Shown here in pieces: positions 15,820-25,500 of a stretch of 48,152 nucleotides of DNA. The number at the start of each line of letters is the position of its first letter. Position 1 is the stretch's first letter. Source of the DNA: an uncultured Planctomycetota bacterium (GTDB lineage: Bacteria > Planctomycetota > Planctomycetia > Pirellulales > Thermoguttaceae); contig CADBQY010000087.1 in assembly GCA_902796885.1 (NCBI GenBank), forward strand, positions 1-48,152. The letters run 5' to 3'. The notes beneath the pieces are model-generated. The model ran no database searches and was not told the origin of the DNA. It saw only the letters and a program-made list of their open reading frames with translations. The position numbers and the translations under genes are program-made.

Positions 15820-16770
15820 TTACGGCTCGTTCGACTCGGCGGGGCCGGCACCGACGGTCACCAGATTCCCGTCTTTCCCCTTCTCGTAGACTTCCTGGAA
15901 TCCGGGGAACTGATGGAACAGCTTGTCATGCTGCGTGAAGAGGAGGCGGATCACGACGATCTTGCTGTCGTAGTCGCCGATCCCCTGCGTGAAGAAGTAG
16001 CGTCCCAGTCCCGCCACGTACTTGTCGGAAGGCCCGATCACCAGGAACTGTCCGGGCCGCAGGGGGAAGTTCCCCCGCAGTTCGTCGAATGTCTTGGTCG
16101 GCTGTTCGGTGGTCCGCACCAGCTGGCCGTACTGATATTTCGTCACCGGCTCGGCGTCGCCGAACGTCAGAAACGGGGTCAGCTCGAACGAGACCGAGCC
16201 GTCGGCCAGCGGATCCGCCGCCACCGAAAGGGAGGTGGTGGCGTTCCGATAGAGTTCGGCGGTGAACGACCCGCCGGCGTCGGTCAGAACGGGAATCCGG
16301 TCGACCGGCTTGTCGAGGGTCGGGATGACGGCGATCTTTCCCGGCTGGAGCGTCTGAATTTTCGAGAGGGTCAGCGACGAACCGTGGTCCTTTTCGAGCG
16401 GGACTTCCTCTTCGAGCGACTCGCGCAGCCCCCGTCCTTTGATTTCCATCAGGCGCGAGAGGGGTTCGGGAATCGACGCGCCGATGATTCCCGCGCGGAA
16501 CCCGTTCCCCGTCAGGCGGCTTTTGACCGCGGGGTCGAGGACCTGCTCGTCGACCTCCTGCCAGAGCGCGTCGAGGAGTTCGTGCTGCTGATGCGGCACG
16601 TGAATGATCAGGATGTCGAACGTGACGGTATCCGGCCCGATGTTCGACTGCAAAAGTTCGTTGTTTCCGGAACTTTTCGGCGGCTTGTACTCCATAAGGG
16701 CCCGGCACGAGAAGGTCGCCGGAAGCGACATTCCCAGCAGGAGGGTCAGCAGGAGTTTGCGTCTGTTCAT
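15820..16770 (-). CDS. Putative lipoprotein of unknown function
   Basis: I do not recognise this 316-residue family. It begins MNRRKLLLTLLLGMSLPATFSC: a short signal peptide with a cysteine at residue 22 in a loose lipobox context, so it is probably a lipoprotein. The mature part starts with a Ser/Asn-rich linker, then DTVTFDILIIHVPHQQHELLDALW and several amphipathic strands (FRAGIIGASIP, GKIAVIPTL, FELTPFLTFG, GQFLVIGPS). FDILIIHVP is reminiscent of short-domain repeats in secretin-associated proteins, but this is weak. The ATG at 16770 is preferred over one six codons upstream because it sits directly before the hydrophobic stretch. A candidate promoter lies about 50 bases upstream. Transcription converges on dsbD. 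Confidence 0.6.
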   Translation of the reverse strand: MNRRKLLLTLLLGMSLPATFSCRALMEYKPPKSSGNNELLQSNIGPDTVTFDILIIHVPHQQHELLDALWQEVDEQVLDPAVKSRLTGNGFRAGIIGASIPEPLSRLMEIKGRGLRESLEEEVPLEKDHGSSLTLSKIQTLQPGKIAVIPTLDKPVDRIPVLTDAGGSFTAELYRNATTSLSVAADPLADGSVSFELTPFLTFGDAEPVTKYQYGQLVRTTEQPTKTFDELRGNFPLRPGQFLVIGPSDKYVAGLGRYFFTQGIGDYDSKIVVIRLLFTQHDKLFHQFPGFQEVYEKGKDGNLVTVGAGPAESNEP

Positions 16771-16818
16771 TGAAGTACCATTCCGCACGGGGTTCCAAAC
16801 CGAACAATTCGGCGCGTA

Positions 16819-16847
16819 ATGGTAGTCTTTTCAGGGGAGCCGGTCAA
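16819..16847 (-). promoter_or_regulatory. Candidate promoter of the lipoprotein gene
   Basis: On the minus strand TTGACC (16847-16842), a 17-base spacer and TACCAT (16824-16819). The -35 box is good, the -10 box only fair. Confidence 0.45.
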
Positions 16848-16926
16848 GTACAACAGACCCTTATATTAGGGGAAAGGCCGTCTTCAGACGCTAAATCCGT
16901 AATAGCCAGCGGTCTATTTTATGGGA

Positions 16927-16970
16927 GCGGACGACAACTCGATCCAAAATGGCGTGGGTTTGTCGTCCGC
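16927..16970. repeat. Long inverted repeat between the sialidase and lipoprotein genes
   Basis: GCGGACGACAA and TTGTCGTCCGC pair perfectly over 11 bp around a 22-base loop. It lies 38 bases after the sialidase stop (minus strand). No T run follows on that strand, so it could be a weak terminator or a processing stem. Confidence 0.5.
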
Positions 16971-17007
16971 CGGGAAGCGTCCGCTTTTTGAGGCGCATGC
17001 CGCCGTG

Positions 17008-18117
17008 CTAGAACTTTAACCACGTGACGCCGCCGTTTTCAATCCGGAATTTTCGGGCGCGGATGTTCGAGCCTTTCCCTTCTTCATAGTAAACGATGAG
17101 AGTGGAACCGTCCCTGAGGGTGGCCATCGAGGGATAGGCCCCGTAATGGGTATCGACGGTTACGGGAGTACTCCACGAGTTGCCTTCGTCGAAACTGATC
17201 CGGATCGTTGTTCTGTTAGGAACCACGCCTTCACCTTCCAGAGGAGTTTTTCCGGTTCGGGTTCCCAAGACAAGAACCCCGTCGGGGGTTTGGTAGAAGT
17301 AAGGACAATGGCCGGAGAATCCGGCGCTTTCACCCTGTGACCACGTGTCCCCGTTGTCATACGAAACGCTGTAGACCATCGGCTGCGGTCCGAATCCTTC
17401 GCGGTGGCGGATGTACGCAAGAAGGGATCCGTCCGAACGTTGAAAGATGTCCGTTTCCGCCGCCAACAGAAAATCGCCGGTGGGGATCGTGACTTTGCGC
17501 CAATGTTTTCCCTCGTCGTCGGATATGGCGACGCCCGCGTCCCAGTCCGGCGCCATCCCGTATTCACCGATAATCCAGCGTCCGTTTTTCAGGATACGGA
17601 TCGGCGCCGAGGCCCAATGATCGTCGGTGATTGGAATCGGTACCGACCATGTCACTCCGTTATCTGTCGAGCGAATATACCATTGTCCTAATTTTCGGTA
17701 CGGCTTTTCCTGGTTTTGGTAGGGGATTCTGTCGAGGATGAAAAAATTACAAAGAACGGTTCCGTCGGAGAGTACGGTTACCGAAGGGTCCCTGTCGTCG
17801 AACGGAGAATCGAATATGACGAAGGGATCGCTCCATGTTTTTCCCTCGTCTTCGGAATAGCAGGCCGAAACTCGGCCGCCGGTTTTGAAAGAAGCGTTGG
17901 GATAGGAGACATGTTTATACCCGTCGTAAAAAACGCAAAAGAGACGGCCGTCGGCGAGTCGGCAGATATCGGGGAACGCCTCGTATCCTCCCGCTCCGCC
18001 GTCGCGGGTCACGAGGACGAAATCCTCCCCCTCGATCAGTTCTTGCGAGTATCCCGACCCGGCGAGAAAAATAACGAAAAGGATGGTCAAAAGGAACGTC
18101 TTCAAATGCCGATTCAT
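17008..18117 (-). CDS. Secreted sialidase-family (BNR/Asp-box) glycosidase
   Basis: The 369-residue protein has a signal peptide (1-24, ending SGYSQ) and a six-bladed propeller marked by five Asp boxes: SEDEGKTW, STDNGVTW, SDDEGKHW, SYDNGDTW and SFDEGNSW. EAFPDICRLADGRLFCVFYDG near the N-terminus and AYPSMATLRDGSTLIVYYEEG near the end supply the conserved sialidase active-site surroundings. It probably acts outside the cytoplasm on sialylated or other acidic glycans, although many BNR proteins of this size hydrolyse different sugars. GGAGGG eight bases before the ATG is a strong ribosome-binding site. The neighbouring esterase on the same strand suggests a small carbohydrate-degradation cluster. 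Confidence 0.82.
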   Translation of the reverse strand: MNRHLKTFLLTILFVIFLAGSGYSQELIEGEDFVLVTRDGGAGGYEAFPDICRLADGRLFCVFYDGYKHVSYPNASFKTGGRVSACYSEDEGKTWSDPFVIFDSPFDDRDPSVTVLSDGTVLCNFFILDRIPYQNQEKPYRKLGQWYIRSTDNGVTWSVPIPITDDHWASAPIRILKNGRWIIGEYGMAPDWDAGVAISDDEGKHWRKVTIPTGDFLLAAETDIFQRSDGSLLAYIRHREGFGPQPMVYSVSYDNGDTWSQGESAGFSGHCPYFYQTPDGVLVLGTRTGKTPLEGEGVVPNRTTIRISFDEGNSWSTPVTVDTHYGAYPSMATLRDGSTLIVYYEEGKGSNIRARKFRIENGGVTWLKF

Positions 18118-18347
18118 TGTTCTGCCCTCCGTTTGACGGATTGTTCAAAATATCGAGAATCTAGAGAGATTTTAAGGCTTTGGGGGAAGCGACGGCTCCC
18201 AACCGGGTTACACGCGTACAGACACCGCCCCTAATCGGAAAGGCGTGCCGGAGGAACGCGCCGTCGCGGCCCGCCTCCCTTGGCTACATCCCGTTATTTT
18301 AGCCGCCGCCGCACCCCTTCGCAAGAAGGTTCGTTAAGTCCGAAAAC

Positions 18348-19661
18348 TTACATATTTTCGACGGTTTCGCAGAGCCAGTCGATCGCCTGCCGATACTTTT
18401 CTCCTCTTTGATGTCCGAGCTTCTGATCGAGAATCATCTCTTTGTCTGCCGAAGGGATCGCGTTATACGCGGACCAAACCGAACTGGGAGAACATGTCAC
18501 GTCGATAAATCCGACGGTCACACGAATCGGAATTTCGATCGAACCGGCAAAATTGACCCCGTCGAGATAGCGCGATGCCTGCAGAACGTCGGGATTCCCA
18601 TTGGCCTGCGCGACCAACCGCGGCCAGCCGGGCGAACGTCCTTTCAGTCCTCCGGCGTGATCGCAAATGGCCGGTTCCGACGCGACCGCGGCCTTGATGT
18701 TCTTGTTGAGGCCCGAAAGAATCAGCGCCGAACCGCCCCCCTGACTCATTCCGAAAAAACCGATCCGGTGATCCGTAAACGGCTGATCCGTCAACCAGTC
18801 GATCGCGCGGTCGATCCCCAGATAGATCGAACGGAAATAGTAGGCGTCGCGGTCGTCGGAACGGAAATAACAGTAACGGACGCCGAGCGATTCGTTATAC
18901 TCTTTGTGCCGTGCCTTCCGTTCTTCTTCATCGAGCGGAACCGGATAATGAAAGACGTTCATCACCAGAACCGCAAAACCGCGGTCCGTCAGGGTCAGGT
19001 CGGGGCCCGTTCCCGGACCGGCGCCCGGCACGCTCACCAGCGCCGGAAAAGGGCCTTCCCCGACCGGCTTCGACAGAAATCCGTAAACCCGCTCGCCGTC
19101 GAGCGTGGCGAAACCGACCTGAAAGACTTCCCGCGTTTCGGTCGTCAGTTCGGGAATCGGCGTCATTTCGGCATCGAGCGGAATCCGGCGGACTTCGGTT
19201 TTCCCCTCGGCCCAGAATTGGTCGAAATCGTCCGGTTTCGGAAGTCCGGGCTCAATTCGCTGCGGATCGAACGAAAGGCCGAACAGGCCGCGGACGTTTT
19301 TGCCGACCCCTTCGCCCGACGCGGCCACCTTGACAAGCACGTGTCCGGGAAACGAAAGGGAAACGTTCACCTTCGCCGGGTTCGACTCAGCAAGATTGAA
19401 ATCCTGCCGGTCGAGGAGCTCGCCGCCGTCGTTGGTGACGCGCACGCGGAGCGTTCCCTTTTCGGCCGGCTCCCCCTCGTCGTTAAGAACGGTCATCGTT
19501 ACGGTGGCGCTTTTGCCGACATGACAAACCTGATCGGCGCAGTCGCAGTCAAACCGCACTTCGGCGGCCAAGAGCCCCGCGCAAAAGAGAAACGCGCCCG
19601 ACAGCGCCAAAACGAGGTTTTTCGAGACGGGAACAATCTCTTTTTTGCTTTTCGATGTCAT
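18348..19661 (-). CDS. Secreted acetyl-xylan-esterase-like alpha/beta hydrolase
   Basis: The 437-residue protein has a lysine-rich N-terminus and a signal peptide ending near LLAAEV (residue 34), then an immunoglobulin-like beta domain (about 35-125). The alpha/beta hydrolase domain resembles the AXE1/cephalosporin-C deacetylase family, including the entry motif LPKPDDFDQFW. The catalytic triad can be placed: Ser306 in GFFGMSQGGGSAL, Asp387 in VGFIDVTCSPSSVW and His417 in KLGHQRG. It probably removes acetyl groups from plant polysaccharides or related esters. GGAGG precedes the ATG. It sits 230 bases upstream of the sialidase gene on the same strand, so the two may be co-regulated. Confidence 0.85.
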   Translation of the reverse strand: MTSKSKKEIVPVSKNLVLALSGAFLFCAGLLAAEVRFDCDCADQVCHVGKSATVTMTVLNDEGEPAEKGTLRVRVTNDGGELLDRQDFNLAESNPAKVNVSLSFPGHVLVKVAASGEGVGKNVRGLFGLSFDPQRIEPGLPKPDDFDQFWAEGKTEVRRIPLDAEMTPIPELTTETREVFQVGFATLDGERVYGFLSKPVGEGPFPALVSVPGAGPGTGPDLTLTDRGFAVLVMNVFHYPVPLDEEERKARHKEYNESLGVRYCYFRSDDRDAYYFRSIYLGIDRAIDWLTDQPFTDHRIGFFGMSQGGGSALILSGLNKNIKAAVASEPAICDHAGGLKGRSPGWPRLVAQANGNPDVLQASRYLDGVNFAGSIEIPIRVTVGFIDVTCSPSSVWSAYNAIPSADKEMILDQKLGHQRGEKYRQAIDWLCETVENM

Positions 19662-19830
19662 CTCAAATTCCTCCGACCCGACGATTATATCAGAACCGGA
19701 TCGTGAATGCCAGCGTGACGGCGTAGCGATCCCCGGGCGCTAAAACGGACGACCGGGATCGTTACGAGTCCTCAAGAATCCGTTTCCAAATTCGACCCGG
19801 TAAAAAAATGGTTGACCGCGGCGCGTCCCG

Positions 19831-20484
19831 CTAAACGGCGTAATAGACGGCGAAAAAGTGCATGACGCTCCCCGCCAGGACGAAGAGGTGCCAGACGGCG
19901 TGGAGCCATTTGGTGTCGATGATGAAAAAGACCGCGCCGACCGTGTAGGCCACCCCGCCGATCACCAGGTAGGTGAGCGAAAGGGGAGGAATGACCGCCA
20001 GGAGCGGTTTGATCGCGATCAGAACGAGCCAGCCCATCACCAGATAGAGGGGGATCGAAACCCAGGTGAGTCGGCAGGCGTAGACCGAATCGAGAACGAC
20101 CCCGACGACGGCCATCCCCCAGATCAGGCCGAAAAGGGTCCAGCCCATCGCGCCGCGGAGGATCGAGAGGCAGAAAGCGGTGTACGTCCCGGCGATTAAA
20201 AGATAGATCGCCGAATGGTCGAGGATTTTAAAGACGAATCGCGCCGTGCGGGGCAATCGCGCGTGGTAGAGGGTCGACATCGTGTAGAGAAGGAAGAGGG
20301 TCACCCCGAAGATCGTGAACCCGACGACGCACGAGGCGGTCGCGTGGTCGGGGGCGTGCGTGGCCGCGCGGACAATCAGGAGTACCAGCGCGGCGATCGA
20401 AAGGAGCGAGCCGATCCCATGCGAAATCGAATGGAACAGCTCTTCCGGAAGGGTGTATTCGTCGACCTGTTCGGCAGTGGCCAT
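19831..20484 (-). CDS. Hemolysin III / TrhA (PAQR) family membrane protein
   Basis: A 217-residue seven-helix integral membrane protein. Family signatures are EELFHSISHGIGSLLS at the first helix, TMSTLYHA, ILDHSAIYLLIAGTYTAF, and a last helix pair ending HAVWHLFVLAGSVMHFFAV. The histidines and aspartate of these motifs form the metal site of PAQR proteins. The bacterial members are named for a hemolysin phenotype but are thought to influence membrane lipid balance, and no toxin role should be assumed. Translation could begin at TTG 20505, seven codons upstream, but ATG 20484 is preferred. It is divergent from rdgB across a short gap that holds an extended -10 element for rdgB. Confidence 0.9.
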   Translation of the reverse strand: MATAEQVDEYTLPEELFHSISHGIGSLLSIAALVLLIVRAATHAPDHATASCVVGFTIFGVTLFLLYTMSTLYHARLPRTARFVFKILDHSAIYLLIAGTYTAFCLSILRGAMGWTLFGLIWGMAVVGVVLDSVYACRLTWVSIPLYLVMGWLVLIAIKPLLAVIPPLSLTYLVIGGVAYTVGAVFFIIDTKWLHAVWHLFVLAGSVMHFFAVYYAV

Positions 20485-20517
20485 TGTCGCTTTCGGTGTT
20501 TTCAATCAAACGGAATA

Positions 20518-20526
20518 TGCTAAAAT
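20518..20526 (+). promoter_or_regulatory. Extended -10 promoter element of rdgB
   Basis: TGCTAAAAT matches an extended -10 box (TG, one base, TAAAAT). No good -35 box is visible. It is about 37 bases before the rdgB ATG. Confidence 0.45.
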
Positions 20527-20562
20527 GGAAAACGTAGCCTATCATAACGCGGAAAGGTAAAT

Positions 20563-21177
20563 ATGTCAAATCCTACCATCCTGCTCGGCTCGGGAAACCG
20601 GAACAAGGGGATCGAAATCGCGCGGCTTTTAACGCCGACCGGCATCAAGATGACGACCCTCGCCGAAATGCCGCCGGCGCCCGAAGTGGTCGAAGACGGG
20701 GCGACGTTCGCCGAAAACGCCGCCAAAAAGGCGTCCGAATACGCCCGGCATTTCCGAATGTGGACGGTCGCCGAAGACAGCGGCCTTTCGGTCGACGCGC
20801 TGGACGGCGCGCCGGGGATCTACTCCTCCCGTTTTTCGGGGGCGGAACATTCGGACGAGAAGAACAACGACCTTCTTCTGGAGAAGCTCCGGGGGGTGCC
20901 GCTCGAAAAGCGCGCGGCGCACTATACCTGCTCGATGGCGTTTTCCGACCCGGACGGCGAAATCCGGTTCGCCTGCGAGGAGTACTGCCGCGGGCGGATC
21001 CTGTTCGAACGGCACGGGACGAACGGATTCGGGTACGACCCCCTCTTCGAGGTGATCGAGTACCACCGTTCGTTCGGCGACCTTTCGCCGCTGCTCAAAT
21101 CGGTGATCAGCCACCGCGCCCGCGCCATCCGCCGGTTCATCGCCGCCGCGCCCCGTTATTTGAGCGATCGGACCTGA
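20563..21177 (+). CDS. rdgB: XTP/dITP diphosphatase (RdgB/HAM1 family)
   Basis: The 204-residue cytosolic enzyme hydrolyses non-canonical purine triphosphates (ITP, dITP, XTP) to the monophosphate and so keeps them out of DNA and RNA. Family motifs are SGNRNKGIEIARLL at the N-terminus (SxNxxK nucleotide site), ATFAENAAKKA, AEDSGLSVDALDGAPGIYSSRF (metal-binding aspartate and acid), and FERHGTNGFGYDPLFEV. Length is typical. The GGAAAGG just before the ATG is a good ribosome-binding site. proA begins 65 bases after its stop and may share the transcript. Confidence 0.95.
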   Translation: MSNPTILLGSGNRNKGIEIARLLTPTGIKMTTLAEMPPAPEVVEDGATFAENAAKKASEYARHFRMWTVAEDSGLSVDALDGAPGIYSSRFSGAEHSDEKNNDLLLEKLRGVPLEKRAAHYTCSMAFSDPDGEIRFACEEYCRGRILFERHGTNGFGYDPLFEVIEYHRSFGDLSPLLKSVISHRARAIRRFIAAAPRYLSDRT

Positions 21178-21242
21178 ACGCCGATCGTCAAGAGAAACCC
21201 GACAGACAAACCGCCAACCTTTAACCGTCAAGGGAATCAACG

Positions 21243-22502
21243 ATGGAAAACCTCAAAGAGTACTGTCTCGACGTGGCCAAACGCGCCAAAGCCGCCTCGG
21301 CGCGGCTCGCCGCCGTCCGCGGCGAAGTGAAAAACGCCTGGCTTCATCTGACCGCCGAAAAACTCCTGGCGCGGAAAGACGAAATCGTCGCCGAAAACGC
21401 GAAAGATCTCGCCGACGGCGAAAAGAACGGCCTTTCGCCGGCGATGATCGACCGGCTCCGTCTCGACGAAAAGACCCTTTCCGCCATGGCGACCGCGCTC
21501 CGAGAGATCGCCATGTTCCCCGACCCGATCGGCAAGGTGATCGACTCGACCGTCCGTCCGAACGGTCTGGAGATTCAAAAGGTGCGCGTTCCGCTGGGCG
21601 TCGTCTTTTTCATCTACGAGTCGCGTCCGAACGTGACGACCGACGCGGCGGCGATCTGTATTAAAAGCGGGAACGCCGTCATCCTCCGCGGCGGAAAAGA
21701 GGCGCTCCGGTCGAACCTGGTTCTGGCCAAGATTCTCGCCGAAGCCGCCGCCGAAGCGGGCCTTCCCGACGACGCGGTGCAGGTTCTCAACACGACCGAC
21801 CGCGCGGCGATCGACGAGTTCCTGGCGATGCCCGAATATATCGACGTGACGATTCCCCGCGGCGGCGCGCAGCTGATCCGCCGCGTCGCCGACGGCGCCA
21901 AGATGCCGGTCATCAAGCATTTCGCCGGCAACTGCCACGTCTATATCGACGCGGCGGCCGACCCCGACGCGGCCGAAAAGGTTTTGATCAATTCCAAATG
22001 CCAGCGTCTGGGAACGTGCAACACGGCCGAATCGCTTGTGGTGCATTCTTCCGCCGCGCCGGCCCTTCTTCCCCGTCTGGTCAAGGCGCTCGCCGCCAAG
22101 GGGGTCGAGGTGCGCGGCGACGTGAAGACCTGCTCCCTCTGCCCCGAAGCGGTTCCCGCGTCCGACGAGGACTATTTCACCGAATACCTGGCGAAGATCA
22201 TTTCGGTCAAGGTGGTCGACTCGATCGACGAGGCGATCGCGCATATCAACGCCCATTCGTCCGGCCACACCGAGTCGATCGTCACGCGCGACATCGACGC
22301 GGCGAAGAAGTTCACCACCGAAATCGACTCGTCGGCGGTGATGGTCAACGCCAGTACCCGCCTGAACGACGGGGGGATCTTCGGGCTCGGCGCCGAAATC
22401 GGGATTAGCACCGACAAGTTCCACGCCCGCGGCCCGTGCGGGATCAACGAGTTGACCAGCTACAAATACGTCGTCTACGGCCAGACGCATCTGCGCGAGT
22501 AA
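21243..22502 (+). CDS. proA: Gamma-glutamyl phosphate reductase
   Basis: The 419-residue NADPH-dependent enzyme reduces gamma-glutamyl phosphate to glutamate semialdehyde, the second step of proline synthesis. Signature segments are [37 protein letters not shown], and the catalytic-cysteine block [16 protein letters not shown] with Cys259 as nucleophile. The C-terminal [20 protein letters not shown] is also canonical. Length equals other ProA proteins. AAGGGAA before the ATG is the ribosome-binding site. No proB is nearby in this window, so the kinase that makes the substrate must be encoded elsewhere. hrpA follows after only nine bases. Confidence 0.97.
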   Translation: MENLKEYCLDVAKRAKAASARLAAVRGEVKNAWLHLTAEKLLARKDEIVAENAKDLADGEKNGLSPAMIDRLRLDEKTLSAMATALREIAMFPDPIGKVIDSTVRPNGLEIQKVRVPLGVVFFIYESRPNVTTDAAAICIKSGNAVILRGGKEALRSNLVLAKILAEAAAEAGLPDDAVQVLNTTDRAAIDEFLAMPEYIDVTIPRGGAQLIRRVADGAKMPVIKHFAGNCHVYIDAAADPDAAEKVLINSKCQRLGTCNTAESLVVHSSAAPALLPRLVKALAAKGVEVRGDVKTCSLCPEAVPASDEDYFTEYLAKIISVKVVDSIDEAIAHINAHSSGHTESIVTRDIDAAKKFTTEIDSSAVMVNASTRLNDGGIFGLGAEIGISTDKFHARGPCGINELTSYKYVVYGQTHLRE

Positions 22503-22511
22503 TACGCCACG

Positions 22512-25500
22512 ATGTCCTCTTCGCCGCACCAGCTCCGCCGGCTCCTGCCGAAAACCATGACCGCCGACCGTCCTCGGTTCGAGCGGGAACTGGCGCGGCT
22601 CCGCCGTGAGTTTTCGGACCTGATCTCCCCGTCCGAACAGGGCGCCGCCGAGCCGGGCCCGAGACGCGACCGGGCCGGCGCCGAGTACGATTCCCGTCTT
22701 TCGCTCCTGCGGGAAGAAATCGCCCAATCGGCCGAAAAGGCGCGGGCGCGCCGCCGCCGGATCCCGGCGATGACATACCCGCCCGACCTGCCGATCACCG
22801 GGCGCCGGGACGAGATCGCCGAACTGATCCGAAAGAATCCCGTCGTGGTGATCTGCGGCGAGACGGGGAGCGGCAAATCGACCCAGATCCCGAAAATCTG
22901 TCTCGAACTGGGGCGCGGCGCGTGCGGCGTGATCGGCCACACCCAGCCGCGCCGACTGGCGGCGCGCGCGGTGGCGAGCCGCCTGGCGCACGAGATCGGC
23001 ACCCCTTTGGGGGAAGGGGTCGGCTACAAGATCCGGTTCACCGACGAGACCGCCGAGACGACGTTCGTCAAGGTGATGACCGACGGGATCCTCCTGGCCG
23101 AATCGCAGAAAGACCCTCTTTTTCACGCGTATGACACGATCATTATCGACGAGGCGCACGAACGGTCGCTGAACATCGACTTTCTGTTGGGGATGATGAA
23201 GCGCGTCGTGGCGCGCCGACCCGACTTCCGGCTGATCATCACCTCGGCGACGATCGACGCCGAGCGGTTCGCGGCGCACTTTTCGGCGCGCGGCAAACCC
23301 GCGCCGATCGTCGAAGTTTCGGGACGCGCCTATCCGATTGAAATACGCTACCGGCCCGTCGACGAGTTCGCGCCCGACGACGGCGAGACCTCCGGCTCGC
23401 GCCGCCGCGAGCCGGACGAGGGGGAACAGCGCGAAGCGGCGTTCCTGGCGGCGGTCGACGAGCTGGCGCGGGAAGGGCGGGGGGACATCCTCGTCTTTCA
23501 GCCGACCCAGCACGACATTCTCGAAACGGCCAAACTCCTGAAACATCACGCGATTCCCGGCGACGACGCCGCGCGCAAAACCGAGATTCTCCCCCTCTAC
23601 GCGCGTCTTTCTTCCGCCGAGCAGCAGCGGATCTTTGCCAAGAGCAAATGGCGCAAAATCGTGATCGCCACGAACGTCGCCGAGTCGTCCCTGACGGTGC
23701 CGGGGATCCGCTACGTGATCGATTTCGGCACCGCGCGGGTGAGTCGCTACTCGGCGCGGTCGCGAATGCAGCGTCTGCCGATCGAGCCGATTTCGCGCGC
23801 CTCGGCCGACCAGCGCGCCGGGCGGTGCGGCCGCGTCGGGCCGGGGATCTGCATCCGTCTTTACAGCGAAGAGGACTATGCCGCGCGGGACGAGTTCACC
23901 ACGCCCGAAATACGCCGGACGAATCTCGCGTCGGTGATCCTCCGAACGATCGCCTACCGGCTCGGGCCGATCGAACGGTTTCCGTTTCTCGACCCGCCGG
24001 GACGCGGCACGATTTTGGACGGCTACAAGACGCTTTACGAACTCGGCGCGATCGACCGTGAGAACCGGATCACCGAAATCGGCCGCCGCCTGAGCCGTCT
24101 GCCGATCGACCCGCGTCTGGCGCGGATCATCCTGGCGGGGATCGACGAAGGCGTGCTGGACGAAGTCCTGGTGATCGCCTCGGCGCTTGAAATCCAAGAC
24201 CCGCGCGAACGCCCCGCCGAAGCGGCGGCGCGCGCCGACGAGGCGCACGCGCCGTTTCGGGACGAACGCTCCGATTTTCTTTCGTATCTCAAGTTGTGGC
24301 GCTTCTGGCAAGGCCTGAAAGACCGCCTGACCGGCTCGCAGCTGCGCAAGGCGTGCCGGCAGAACTTCCTGGCGTTCCTGCGGATGCGCGAATGGTCGGA
24401 CATCTACGTCCAGCTTTTGCGTCTTCTGCGCGAGGCGAAACTGATGCCGTCCGACCGCGCTTCCCGGCGGACCGGCGCGGCCGTTCCCGAGGCCGGTTCC
24501 GAAACCGTCCCGCCCGCCGTCTACGACGCCGTTCACCGCGCCGTTCTGGCCGGTCTGCTGACCGGCATCGCCCAGCGGACCGAAAAGGGGGAATACCGCG
24601 TCGCCGGGGACGCGAAGTTCGTTCTCTGGCCCGGCAGCGGTCTTTTCAAAAAGAAATACTCCTGGCTCGTCGCCGCCGAACGGGTCGAGACGAGCCGCCG
24701 CTATCTCCGCTGCGCGGCGCAGATCGATTCGGCGTGGATCGAGTCGCTGGCGGGGCATCTGATTACGAAAAAAGTCTTCGACCCGTTCTGGCTCCGCGAA
24801 ACCGGCTGCGTACACGCCTGGCAGCGCGTCTCCCTTTTCGGAATCGTTCTGGTTCCGAAAAGGCGGGTCCATTTCGGGCCGGAAGACCCCGAGCGGGCGC
24901 GGAAGATTTTCATCCGCGAGGCGCTCGTCCGCGGCGAGTTCGACTGCCGTCTCGATTTCTTCCTGCGGAACCGCGCCCTGATCGACTCGGTCGGGCAGAT
25001 TCAGGCGAAAACGCGCCGCCATTCCCTTCTGAAAGACGAAGACGCGATCTACGCGTTTTACGACGCGCGTCTTCCCGAAGGCGTGTATGACAAAAAGACG
25101 CTCGCCGCGTGGTACGGCGCCGCGACGCCGAACGAAAAAGAAAAGCTCCTTCTGACTTACGGCGACGTCTGCGTCGAACCGCCCGACGAGTCGATCGCCC
25201 GCGATTTCCCCGACCGCATGACGACCCTTTCGGGCGTTTCGGTCCCCCTTTCGTATAAATTCGAACCGGGCGAGCGCGAGGACGGCCTGACGGCGACCCT
25301 TCTCCCCGACGAGTTCGGCGAACTGAAGAGCTCCGGCCGGATCGGCTGGCTCGTGCCGGGCCTTCTCGCCGAAAAGATTCTGATTTTGATCAAATCGCTC
25401 CCGAAAGAGATCCGCCGCCCGCTGGTCCCTCTCCCCGACTCGGCGCGCCTTCTGGCCGACGAAATGGCGTTCGGCGGCGGCGATTTCCTCGAATCCCTCG

